From: Eudorina sp. 2006-703-Eu-15
Taxonomy: Eukaryota; Chlorophyta; Chlorophyceae; Chlamydomonadales; Volvocaceae
Assembly (NCBI GenBank): GCA_003117195.1
Contig: BDSI01000051.1
Coordinates: forward strand, 62,001-126,000
DNA length: 64,000 bases
Direction of reading: 5' to 3'
In this document: positions 48,701 to 58,010 of the stretch, piece by piece
How positions within the stretch are numbered: position 1 is the stretch's first letter
Layout of the letters: each line of letters opens with the position of its first letter
Notes under the pieces: generated by a model
What the model saw: only the letters and a program-made list of their open reading frames with translations
Told to the model about the DNA's origin: nothing
The model's database searches: none
Program-made: the position numbers and the translations under genes

Positions 48701-49181
48701 GCAGCCGCAGCCGGGGCGAAATCCACATCAGGAGCCGAAACAGCAGTCGGCACGGCCGGTGCAGCAGGCGCCTGCGCGTCAGACGGAGCAGCGCAAGTCC
48801 AAGCAGGGCGAGAAGGCAAAACGGCCGCGAGCGGACTTGGGCCTGGGCGCGGACGGTAACGTGGACAGAATGGAGCAGTGGCGGCTGCAGGTGCGGCAGC
48901 AGGTGCACATGCAGCACCAGGCGCAGCTCATGCAGCAGCAGATGCAGATGCAGCAGCACCACCACCACCTGCAGCAGCAGCAGCAGCAGCAGCAGCAGCA
49001 CATGCAGCAGCAGCACATGCAGCAGCAGCACATGCAGATGCAGATGCCGTTTGGCAACAATATGCCCCCGGGGTTCATGCACCCGGACGGCTGCGGGCCA
49101 ATGCTGCTGCCCCCGGCCCTGCAGCCGCCGGGGATTGGGCTGCCGCATCCGGACATCTCCCTCTGGGGATGGAACCGGTGA
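39762..49181 (+). CDS. GNAT acetyltransferase with a 2,000-codon disordered C-terminal exon
   Basis: GNAT enzymes transfer acetyl from acetyl-CoA to amines such as histone lysines; the target here is unknown. Exons: 39762-39981, 40268-40335, 40733-40955, 41367-41465, 41810-42244 and 43182-49181; 5' exon(s) are missing from this model. The GNAT core shows GFMVAGLWMREELVCAASLRV, then motif A (ILFLATRSDHRRRGLARLLT, with the R-x-x-G-x-A loop), then ILTVAVQDEAKLYWQKVGF (motif B). This resembles acetyltransferases of plant PHD-GNAT proteins, but I see no PHD finger. Exon 42244 ends in phase 0 and the giant exon starts at 43182 in phase 0, so they join directly. The C-terminal 1,999 residues are Ala/Pro/Gly-rich, with basic Ser/Arg patches, METLEEGEIWVPE (45861-45899), a Gln-Ala-Gln-Pro minisatellite and a Gln/His/Met-rich end. 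The frame in exon 3 is questionable near 40830. A TGTAA at 49391 follows. Confidence 0.72.
48487..48677 (+). repeat. Coding 12-bp minisatellite (Gln-Ala-Gln-Pro)n
   Basis: A 12-base unit, CAGGCGCAGCCA, is repeated almost perfectly about 16 times within the giant exon, encoding Q-A-Q-P repeats. Related but diverged QAQ/PKPQ sequence extends on both sides (48290-48730). Copies are nearly identical at the DNA level, which points to recent expansion and probable length polymorphism. Confidence 0.95.
48970..49050 (+). repeat. CAG-rich poly-Gln tract
   Basis: Runs of CAG, including about nine pure units, encode Gln stretches alternating with His-Met near the C-terminus of the giant exon. Confidence 0.9.
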
Positions 49182-50654
49182 CACAGTCGGGTGGACTGCG
49201 CGGGCGGTGTTGTCTTCGGCGCCCCTGACAAATGTGGCGGGAGGGGTTGTTGCTTGCCTTGGCGCGGCCGCGTCGGGGCTTTGCCGCCGTCAGGCCGGGT
49301 GACTGCTTAGGAAGGCTGGTGTAGTGTACACGGTTCGGGCAAAGGAGGAGAGCTGCAGCACCGCGGGTTTTTGTTGTGCAAGCGATGTTGTGTAAGCGGT
49401 CAGTCCGCTGAAGCGGCGCTCCGGCATAATATAGGCGTTTTGGCGAGTGGGTCGGGTCTGCAGGATGCAGTTTTGTCTGGAAAAACGCACGCAGGGTTGG
49501 CTGTCGTGGTTGCTGCTGCCGTACGCCCGAGGGCAGGCGCGGTGCCCACATAGATCACGTGCCCACCACCCGCCAACGCAGGCGGGTCACACAGTGGGCT
49601 GTGACGGGCTGCGTTAGATGTGGTTGCCGTTGCAATTGTGGCGGGCTGGAGGGTGCGCCTCTGCCGCAGTGTTGGTTCGTGTGCTACGTGCACGGCTCGC
49701 AGGTTGTGGCCCGACCGGACTTCGACGGGGGTTAAGGGCGCAGATCCGTGGGCCAGCATACACACGCCCAGTGTCAAGTACGGTATTTCGTACGACGCGC
49801 TCGTACTCGTCATCGATGCGGACGACAAGGTGGTCGCAGGTTTGAATTGTCCATCGAACTGCGTCCCGTTTCTGAGTCTCGTCGTGCAGCGGCGCTTCTG
49901 TGAATACCGTAATAGCTGCAAACGGCGGTACCACCCGAACTAACCCACGCCCGTGGTGTGGAGCTGGGAGGTGGCTTCTGCTGGCGCCTTGGCCCATCAG
50001 GTCTGCGCGGATGCGGCTCACCCCCGCTGAAGGAATGAATGAGTCCAGGGTAGTGCTGCATGTCTAGGCCTTAGCGGCTTCGGTAGGCCCTGTCGAGGAA
50101 CTGAACTGAAACGCGTTTTGATACTGGGCATATGGATAGGAAGCTGCACATATCGGGTCGCGCATGCCAATGGTACAGAATCGGATGTCGATGTCGATGT
50201 GCCCAGATCGTTTCCAAGTGCGGGATGGGGGCACACACACACCTGCCCTGACCCAGATCGTGCATTGCAAGCAGGCAGGCTGCTGAAGCACACGGCTGCA
50301 TTCGCGGGGCCCAGCATTCGGCGGATATCGTAAGCCATGCATTGCTTCGCATCATTGCTACGCCGGCCAGTTGCCACTTGCGGTGCATTCGACTGCGGAC
50401 GCCCTAGTGCGCTGCTCGGGGGGACCCGTACGTTTCGCCAATTCCTTGGCGCGGATGTCCTGCATGGCCTTCATTACCTATGTCAGACGCAGTGCGTGTG
50501 GAAACAAAGCACTAAGCAATCCGGGGCCTGAGGCTGTGTTTTCCTCGTTGTTCTTCCAAATACAGTCGCAGGAAACCGCACTGTGCCGCACTGTGGACGG
50601 TGGTTGTAAGTTTCGATTGTTGTCACCCCGCGATGGTGTCCAGCTGCACAACCC

Positions 50655-50675
50655 GGTAACATCCTTAATAATAAC
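50655..50675 (+). repeat. Retroelement-like tail, plus orientation
   Basis: GGTAACATCCTTAATAATAA is the reverse complement of the end of the repeat copy at 11034, so the same tail is present here in the opposite orientation without its body. Confidence 0.45.
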
Positions 50676-51091
50676 AACCCGGTGTCGGGGACCTGTGAAG
50701 CTGAAGCACACGAGTCGAGTTCTTAGCCAGCTGCCATCAGTTTAGATTCCCCTTTCAAACCTTGTTCACTCGCTGTTGCTAACGCGCCTGGGCGGCCCAC
50801 CGCACAGGCTTGAAGGTTTGGGGGCTTGGAAGGGAACGCGCACGGGCGAGAGCGTTCCCCGTTCTGCAGGTCTTGCGAGCGGCACGCGCTGCTGGGGACA
50901 CGTTTCAGTGGCACGTTCCGGTGGTTTGAGCGAGAGCCCAGCATGGCGGGAGCGCTGTTGTAGTGCGAAGGTTTCACGAACCTTAAGCAACCCCCCAGGC
51001 GCACCACACGCACAGTCCTTCCAGGAGAGCATGCGAACGGACTTGCAGGCAAAACATAACCCAGCCAATATTGGTTTTCCCTGGTTGTTAT

Positions 51092-51130
51092 ATGAATGAA
51101 TGAATGGACGTTACATCGGACCCCAAAGGT
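51092..51130 (-). repeat. Retroelement-like tail with (ATTC)n end
   Basis: On the minus strand, GGGGTCCGATGTAACGTCC is followed by ATTCATTCATTC. The core matches the tail of the copies at 11034 and 51831, but the terminal microsatellite differs. Confidence 0.5.
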
Positions 51131-51830
51131 TGTTGTTACTCACATTGGTTGTTGTTAACCATTGCTAGCCACAAAGGTGCGGCAGCCAACGTTGCCGCCG
51201 CTCCACCTGCCGCCGTCAAAGCGGCTGGCCAGCTCCGTAAGCGTGTGTGTCGTCGACCGCGAATGAGCAGGCGCGCGTGTGCCGGCGGCTTGCTGCATGA
51301 GCAGGTAAGGTAACGCACGGGGATCAATCTGATCGCGATCTCTGTCCTCCACACATCCGTCCGGATGGGCGGGTACCTGCAGTGCTGTGGCAGGCCCCAG
51401 GCGCTTGAATGCAAAAACTAGCCAGGTTGTGGTTACCTTGTGCATCACATCGGTAGGGGATGCGCGTTGCTGTTCACCCGCAGGCGTCGTCGTCTAGTTG
51501 TTGATTTGCATGAGTTTCTTCTTCACAAGTGTTCCTTTCTAAGCCATGTACAGGTGTTGCTTTCTAATGCACTCCTCGAAGGATAAGCCATGACAGCCAT
51601 GCGGAAGCGGTTGATGAGCGGTTGGGAACATGTGCGCCTTCGGGTTTTGCCTGAGGGGTTTTGTTCGGATGGTAAGCAGCGGGGAAGTCAGATGTCGAAA
51701 TGCGGTACAAGCATTGGATGGGTCTGTCGTTTGCAGGCGCTGCAGCCATAATGTGGCCACCACATGCTACGGTATTCATTCCTGACAGTGCACATCGCAC
51801 GTTGCGGTAATGCAGTTCTGGTTGTCTCGC

Positions 51831-51914
51831 TATTATTATTAGGATGTTACAGCGGACCCCGCGGGTCATCGGTGACAGCCCCGGCGACAGCCGAGGCTTC
51901 CTCACCATACACTG
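51831..51914 (-). repeat. Retroelement-like 3' tail, copy B
   Basis: Over about 80 bases it differs from 11034-11120 only by a few substitutions and small indels. On the minus strand it ends in the same GTCCGCTGTAACATCC sequence and a short (TAA)n-type tail. The high similarity suggests either recent mobility or a conserved non-autonomous family. Confidence 0.65.
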
Positions 51915-52491
51915 TCTCGCTGTTCGTCGGAAGCCAGCAGAGGTCGTAGGCGCAGGCACCGTGCCCTTGAGGAAGGTCTGTCGTTGCAGTGGTGTCGAGG
52001 GTCAGGTCGAGGATGAAAGGCATGTTTGTTAGACTGCCATGTTTGTGATGTTATTTGCGAGAAGCCATGGCCTGGGACCCGGCTCGGTTAGCAAGGCTCT
52101 TGGAGCGCATGTGGGCTCATTCGTCCTCTTCGAGCGGCAGTAGTCTCCTCCTCCCTGCTTGTGCAGCGTCATGCACGTGCCTTGAGGCGTTCTTTGCTTG
52201 CCCTTGGGCCTACCGCTCGTATGGCGGTATGGACAGTTGTACAAGTATATGGGTTGTGCATCCCCAACCATGTAACACACATGTTTATGTCTTGTAAGGG
52301 CATCCGTGTCATACGCATGCTAGTTGCTTTTGGTGTTCTTTCCTGGCTGCGATCATGAGTGCGCTAAATGAGCGCGTTGTTGCAAGGGTGGAGAGTGGGC
52401 TGCGCTGGTCGGTGTTAGAGGAGGACTGTTTGAGGTTGCACAGAACTGGGATATAAGTACCGGCAGGTGAACCCTCATTAGGTACACGTCG

Positions 52492-52530
52492 TACACGTCA
52501 CGTCGTACACGTACACGTCACGTTGTACAA
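52492..52530. repeat. GTACACGTC tandem repeat
   Basis: Four to five imperfect copies of a GTACACGTC-type unit are packed together. Each contains the palindromic ACGT core. They lie in the gene-poor region, about 0.5 kb downstream of the Ala/Gln-rich minus-strand gene. Confidence 0.7.
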
Positions 52531-52987
52531 GTCCCAACGGTGACCAAGGCAATCACTTGCCGTACTGGCATCGCGGAGTGGTCGTCGTACGCCTTTGCGG
52601 CGCACGTCGTCGTGGAACTGGGCGCGGTGATAATTTTTCCAGCGCCGAACCAAACTGCCGCCACAGTGGAGAGCACACCACTACAACTTTCATCCGTATT
52701 TCTACCGGCTTCCTAGCAAGCAAAGCGTTCAGCCATCGTCCAATGCAAGCGACCAGGCTTTGCGCACCACCCACCGGCTGCGACGGGGTCGGCGCATGGC
52801 GTCATCTGTGAACTGTGCGCATTCCAGGCCTAGAGCATGTGTTCGGCAGACAGCACCCGTCGCCACACTCCCAGGCCGTCGCTCAAATGCACCCTAGACG
52901 ACATACCTGGAACCCCGCCCATGCAAGCCACGGATTCCAGCCGTTTCCAGTCGTACACAAGCCACCCCAGTGCCCTGAGAGGGGGCC

Positions 52988-54057
52988 CTACGGACACACC
53001 AGGAAGGTCTCCGGCAACGTGTCCGCTCTTCGGTTCCTGCCCATGTACGCGCTAGCCGCATCCCCGCGTTGTACCTCCCCAAGAACACCCGAAGCTGCCC
53101 CCAGCGGATCCGCAGCGTCCACTCCACCCGCCCCGGCCTGGCCACGGTCAGTGGACGGTGCGCCTCCAGGCTCCTCCTGGGTGCGGGTCTCCGGCCCGGG
53201 GGGCGGTGCCGCCGGTGCCGCCGGCGCCCGGCCCCCCGCCCGCTTGTACTGCAGCGCTGCGAGCAGCGCGTTTTTGGCGCGGCTGTCCGCCGCGATGTTG
53301 GCGTCCTCCGCCAGTCGGTCCGCAGTACCGTGGAGGCGCACGGACGGGGCCGATTGCAGCCCCGTCTGCTGCTGCTGCTGTTGCTGTTTCACAGCAGACG
53401 TGCCGCCTGCAGCCGGCGTCTGCGCGGCTGCTATCGGTGCACCTGTGCCTCTGACACCCGGCACGTTCCCGGCAGCCTCCGCCGATGCGCGCAACAGCCG
53501 CTGCTGAGGCCCGTCCGCAGCCCGCACAGGATCACCCGAATGCGACCCCCAGTCCTGCTCCTGCACTTCCCGACCTCCATGCGACATGTCACATGCGACT
53601 CCACTGCCGTCTCCTGCAACACCTGGGAACGCAGGACGGCTGTTGCCGCGGGCTGTGGCCCGCTGCGGGTCAGGTGCCTCCAAAGGTTTCAGCTGTTGTT
53701 GCACGAGGTTCTCAACGCAGCCCTCGGCTGCAACCCCGTCGTGTCCAACGCTAAGGGGACGGCCGGCTGACGGCGCCGTTCCGAACACCGCCGCCGCCGC
53801 CGCGTGCTCCGCGCTGCAGGAGCCCTCCGCGGGGGACGGGGCGATGGGTCCCTGCAGGCTGGACGAGCCAGCCCCCAGCTGGGGCGGCGCCGCGGCCGCC
53901 GCAACTGCCGCTGTGACGACGCGCTGGCGGCGGTAGCGGTCCGCCCTGAGCCAGGTGGAGACCGAGTCCACGACTTGCTGTGAGTTGTCCGGGAGGGCAT
54001 GCGCGGTGTCCGTGGCGGCGGGCACGGCGCTGTTCGCGTTGACGGCGCGGGTCCGGC
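52988..54057 (-). CDS. Hypothetical Ala/Gln-rich protein, 3' exon
   Basis: An acceptor (CTGTCTGTGCAG) precedes an open frame of about 355 codons running to a stop at 52988. Codons mostly end in G or C, as in the other genes here. The visible sequence is low-complexity (Ala-, Gly-, Pro- and Gln-rich) with a run of seven Gln. It has one more ordered segment, SVSTWLRADRYRRQRVV, near the start. I recognise no domain. Upstream exon(s) are not resolved; a frame at 54190-54060 containing LSYLPDEFFAAP could be one. It could be a nuclear regulatory or scaffold protein, but nothing shows this. The plus-strand frame over the same region has weaker codon bias and is treated as a shadow. Confidence 0.5.
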
Positions 54058-57000
54058 CTGCACAGACAGGACCCACATGCGCGGAGCAGCGAAGAATTCA
54101 TCAGGGAGGTACGAAAGGGTGTGCAGCACGACGGTCGCATGTCGAGGGGGGTGGTCGCGAGTCCCACAGCACAAGCACGAGGGTAGCATGAGCATGAGCA
54201 AGAACCCGGGGTGAACGACCCCTTAGCGTCGGCGCGCCAGAGTGCACGCCTGTGCGGTCGGGTCCAGCCGGGCTGTCTCCAGAGGACTGGCCGCAGCATG
54301 TTTCGTCCCGTTTCCCTGGACCCGGAACTTGAGGGCATCCCAGCATGTGAGGGACCGTCCGTTCAGACCCAGATCCGGATGCGCCCTTTGCTGGCTCGCC
54401 TAACAGCATGTGCTGGATCGCCCAACCGACGTACCTCCAGACTTGAGGTGCTGGAGATCGTGGCCGGCGACCTGCTCGGCTTCCTGGCTCGGCTGCAACT
54501 TCGCCCTGAGGCCTGGTAGCTCGACCTGATGGTGGAATGAACAGTGTTCAAGAATTCGCATTCCGTCAGCAAGTTCAACGACAATGGGTCGTGAGCATTA
54601 TCAAGGGCAGCGTACGGCGTGCCCGACAAGTTGCTTTGTCAATGTGGGCCATGGCAATGAATTGCGAAATCACGAGGACGGGGTGAACCACACACAACGA
54701 GCTCCCAACAAAACGGGCGCCCCACCCTCATAGCCGACGTGGCCGGAGAGCATGTATTGTACCGGTGACCCAAGATGGGTCCGATGCTACGACGGTGAGG
54801 ATGCCTCAGCTTCGATTCCCTCCAATCCGTATTTTGGCAGCTCGCGTCATACTGCTGTATAGCGATAAGCCTCCCCACCCAAGCAGCAGACCGCCTTCCA
54901 GTGTCGAGTGAACCCACCAGCAGACGCGCGCGGACCTCTTGGAACGAACTAAACAGCCGTGCAAAATCGGGGCCGCCGTGTTGCGTTGCATCTTCGATGC
55001 TGGGTTGCCGATGGTTAGTGGCAATGAATTCCGCCTGCGCACAGTACGGCAATAAACGACTGACCCGTTGGGTCTCTGCCCCCAATCTGGCGTGTAATCC
55101 GGGGAGTGAAAGGTAGTAATATGCATCTATCCTCAACCGTTGGATCCGTTGGATACTTGATGCAACGCAGCGACGACATATCCCTTGCACAAGCAAGCAA
55201 GTACGCTCGACGGACCTGCCATGCTCCCACTTGATGCTTCAGGGAGCGATAGTAACGAAGTGCGTACTGATAATCTGCGACGAGAGCCTGCGATGAGGGC
55301 TCGTGTTACCATATCCGCCGACAAAGAACGCAAGAGGAACCTATACCAAAATCAAAACGTTCCTTTATGATTGATAAACAAACTCATCGAAAATTCAGTC
55401 TTGCCTGTTGAGCGTAGAGGTCATCTTCACTAGCCGCGTCGTTGCCATTTGTACCTCCGCAACCGCTGGTCGGCAGCAATTCTTGAGTTGTAGCTATGGC
55501 AGCGGAAGTCAGTCGCGCTCGGGCAACGCTCCTTGTCTTGTGATGTCCAAAGACTGGCACATCGCCGACGTGGGATTTTGAACTCCCGGCCTTGTTGAAG
55601 ATCCTCATTACAAATCCCTAGTAAAGATTATTGATCTACAAGAAAATTACAAATCAGATGGCTCCCAACAACGCAAGTGGCACATGCGGAAAAGCCATGA
55701 ATATGTATACAGCAAGGGCTTGAAGATAACAATCTAATTTTTATGGGACGCCAGGGCGACTCGCCGAGCTGCAGCGCTCGCCGGCTTGCAGCAGTCGCCG
55801 GTGAGCCGAATTCGGTTAGCCGGTAACCATGTTGCCGTATTATCGCTTGCCTACAACTGAAGCACCTTGCAAACCCCAGCGTTTTCTCAATCTAGGCGTG
55901 CTGTCGTCGTTGTCAAAGGCGTGACAAACTTACATAAATAAATGCGATTGTGGCTGGCAAACTGTAGGGTAGTGAAGCTGAGGCAACAGAAGCGCCTCAC
56001 GGGTGCACATGCCGCGACCAGCTCTGCACCAGGGGCATTCCCCGGCATCCCTCCGCTCCTGTTTAATTTGCGCGTTAAAGTTGTGTTGCTTCGTCATCTG
56101 GGTGAGGTGGGTCCTGGTGGGCCCGGTGGACCCGTTAGGCAGTGTCAGACCAGGTCAGACAATGCCGAGCGTGCCCTGGCGTTGGCGCAAAGCCAAACAT
56201 GGCCTCAATGCTTGGCTGGATTCGTACTTACTACGGGCTGTGCCACTGTACGCACAAATGCTATGGTGATCTGCCCGGGCCTGTCCGTGGCTATTCAGAG
56301 CCTTCAAGTGTCTCCTTGCATCGCGCAGTATGCTTGGAGGGACTCTGCAAGAACGCTATGCATTCGCAGCTCCCACCTGAAACCAATACCACGTCTTGTG
56401 GGATGGGTAACTGGCTCATGCCATTAACTGGCTCGGCCGATGGAGGGCTTGCACCGGTTTTCACAACCGCACCGGAGAGCCCCTGTCATGCAGGGAAGGT
56501 GCAGGATCTGCTGCCCTCGCCTAGTACTTCCGTTGGGAATTAACCTAAGACCCTCCAACGGAGCCGACGGTACCGTATTTCGCCCAAACTAAAGAACTGG
56601 CAGCTGAGCCTCCACATCCCACCCGTGTATTACCTGGCCCGAAAGCGGCCCGACGGCGCGACTGGGGTGCTGCTTGACGGTCACAGTTTGCGCCATTATT
56701 AAGAGCTGGCAATTGGATAGTATTTCCCAGGTATAATGAGTTTTACAAATCGCTCCTTGCAGCATCAGGGCAGGTGAGTGGCCGTGCACCCCTGTGCAAC
56801 CAACCGCCAGTATTGGCCAGCCCCGCGAGCCAGCACGCCCCTCTAACTGGATCACACCGTTATGTGTACTATAATTTTATTTCAATTGGTGAGCAGGACG
56901 ACTCCTCCAGAAGGCGCATCGCAGTGTGCGCTGAGTATGACAGAAGCCTGAAAGTCACAGCACCAAGGTTCTGAGGAAGGATTAGTTTTGACATCATAGG

Positions 57001-57377
57001 TTGTATAATTTACTTTGATTTAAATTCAAGGACGCAGGTCATGGCGATGCCCAGAACCGTGAACGCCGTCGCCACATCCGCTCTTGAGTTGGTCGGTCTG
57101 CTACCGGCAGGAACAGATGCGCCCACAGTTTCAATACACGCTTTAGGAGGTCTACGAGGTTCTGGGGACTCAGGTTTTGGCTTTCTCGAGAGGTCGCTAC
57201 TTCCGACGTACGGCGCTGTGCGCACAGACCTCCCGGAGCGCTCTTATGGCGCAGCCATCCGTCGCCAAGGTTAAAGTGGAGTTTAGAGAGACATAGCCCT
57301 TAGATTTCAACACTCTTCCTAGGAAACTCACTTCCAGTTTGAGAACCCTTGAGAAAGCACGCAGTGTTCCAACAGCC
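54058..57377. other. Gene-poor region
   Basis: About 3.3 kb. The first 500 bases may hold 5' exons of the minus-strand gene. A frame around 54520-54430 on the minus strand (LRAKLQPSQEAEQVAGHD) ends at a GTACGT donor and could be one of them. The rest, including a 161-codon plus-strand frame from 55942, lacks the codon bias of real genes. No RNA gene or complete element is seen. Confidence 0.4.
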
Positions 57378-57629
57378 ATGTCGCCAAGCGTTGCGCTCGA
57401 ATCTCGCGAGTTTCTCAGCTCCTGTCTTAAAGCTGCTCTGGATGATGCGGATCTTGTTGACGCCATTAGTGACCAGGCGCTGGAGCAGGGCTTCAGCGCC
57501 CTGAGCATCGGCCAGGGCCTTGTTTCGGTGGACCAGCTGAAAGACCGGCTTTACCTGACGGTGGAGGAGGCGAAATCGGTCCTAAGTATCTGCACGTCAA
57601 TGGTGGCTGGTGGGTCTCCGCGTTTCTGA
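57378..57629 (+). CDS. Small helical protein, unrecognised
   Basis: An ATG at 57378 opens 83 codons to a TGA with codon bias like the neighbouring genes. The sequence reads as a compact, mostly helical acidic protein: SREFLSSCLKAALDDADLVD, then QALEQGFSALSIGQGLVSVD, then LTVEEAKSVLSICTSMV. No signal peptide or known motif is seen. It could be complete, or the first exon of a longer gene if a GT near 57602 serves as donor. The gene downstream starts about 380 bases later on the same strand. Confidence 0.45.
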   Translation: MSPSVALESREFLSSCLKAALDDADLVDAISDQALEQGFSALSIGQGLVSVDQLKDRLYLTVEEAKSVLSICTSMVAGGSPRF

Positions 57630-58010
57630 AGGCATCACGCTACAACCCCCCTGTCCTTCCGTGTCAGCTGCGGAGAGATAGCATCCATCTTCCCGCAGCC
57701 CATTTCCTTTGCAAACGTGGCCTGAAAGCATTTTTCTTTTAGGTTGAGTTTGTTACTTCGTCCGCTGCGACCTTTCAAGGACTGACATAATAAATGCCCT
57801 CGTTCTGACTCTTTGCTGTGTGTGTGAATATTCCGCCTCAAAGAATGTATATGTGCCCTACTTTGAATTCCTTATGCCGTCGTATAACCTGGCGCGAACC
57901 ATCTTGCTTATTTGCTGTTTGCCGCATCGACCCCTCTTTCGACAGAAGCCAACCCGAAGCATGACCCGCTATCGCTTCACCTTCAAGCAACAACTTCAGG
58001 CAGTCTGGCG
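57630..58010. other. Intergenic region before the TPX2-like gene
   Basis: 380 bases upstream of the TPX2-family start. The frame of its first exon is open further upstream but without an in-frame ATG before 58011. I see no other feature. Confidence 0.45.

Larger units (their letters stand above)
49182..52987. other. Gene-poor region with retroelement-like tails
   Basis: About 3.8 kb. The first few hundred bases are the 3' UTR of the GNAT gene. No reading frame shows the strong codon bias of the neighbouring genes. Three retroelement-like tails occur, at 50655-50675 (plus), 51092-51130 (minus) and 51831-51914 (minus). A tandem GTACACGTC-type repeat lies at 52492-52530. Confidence 0.5.

Noticed and set aside
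48171..49184. 337-codon minus-strand frame rich in Leu/Arg/Trp
   Set aside because: It is the reverse reading of the Gln-Ala-Gln-Pro minisatellite and flanking low-complexity coding sequence. The plus strand carries the continuous gene.
53069..53770. 233-codon plus-strand frame
   Set aside because: It is opposite the minus-strand Ala/Gln-rich frame, which is longer, has better codon bias and is preceded by a good acceptor.
55942..56427. 161-codon plus-strand frame starting at an ATG
   Set aside because: Codon choice and composition do not match the genes here, no domain is seen, and several frames overlap without preference.
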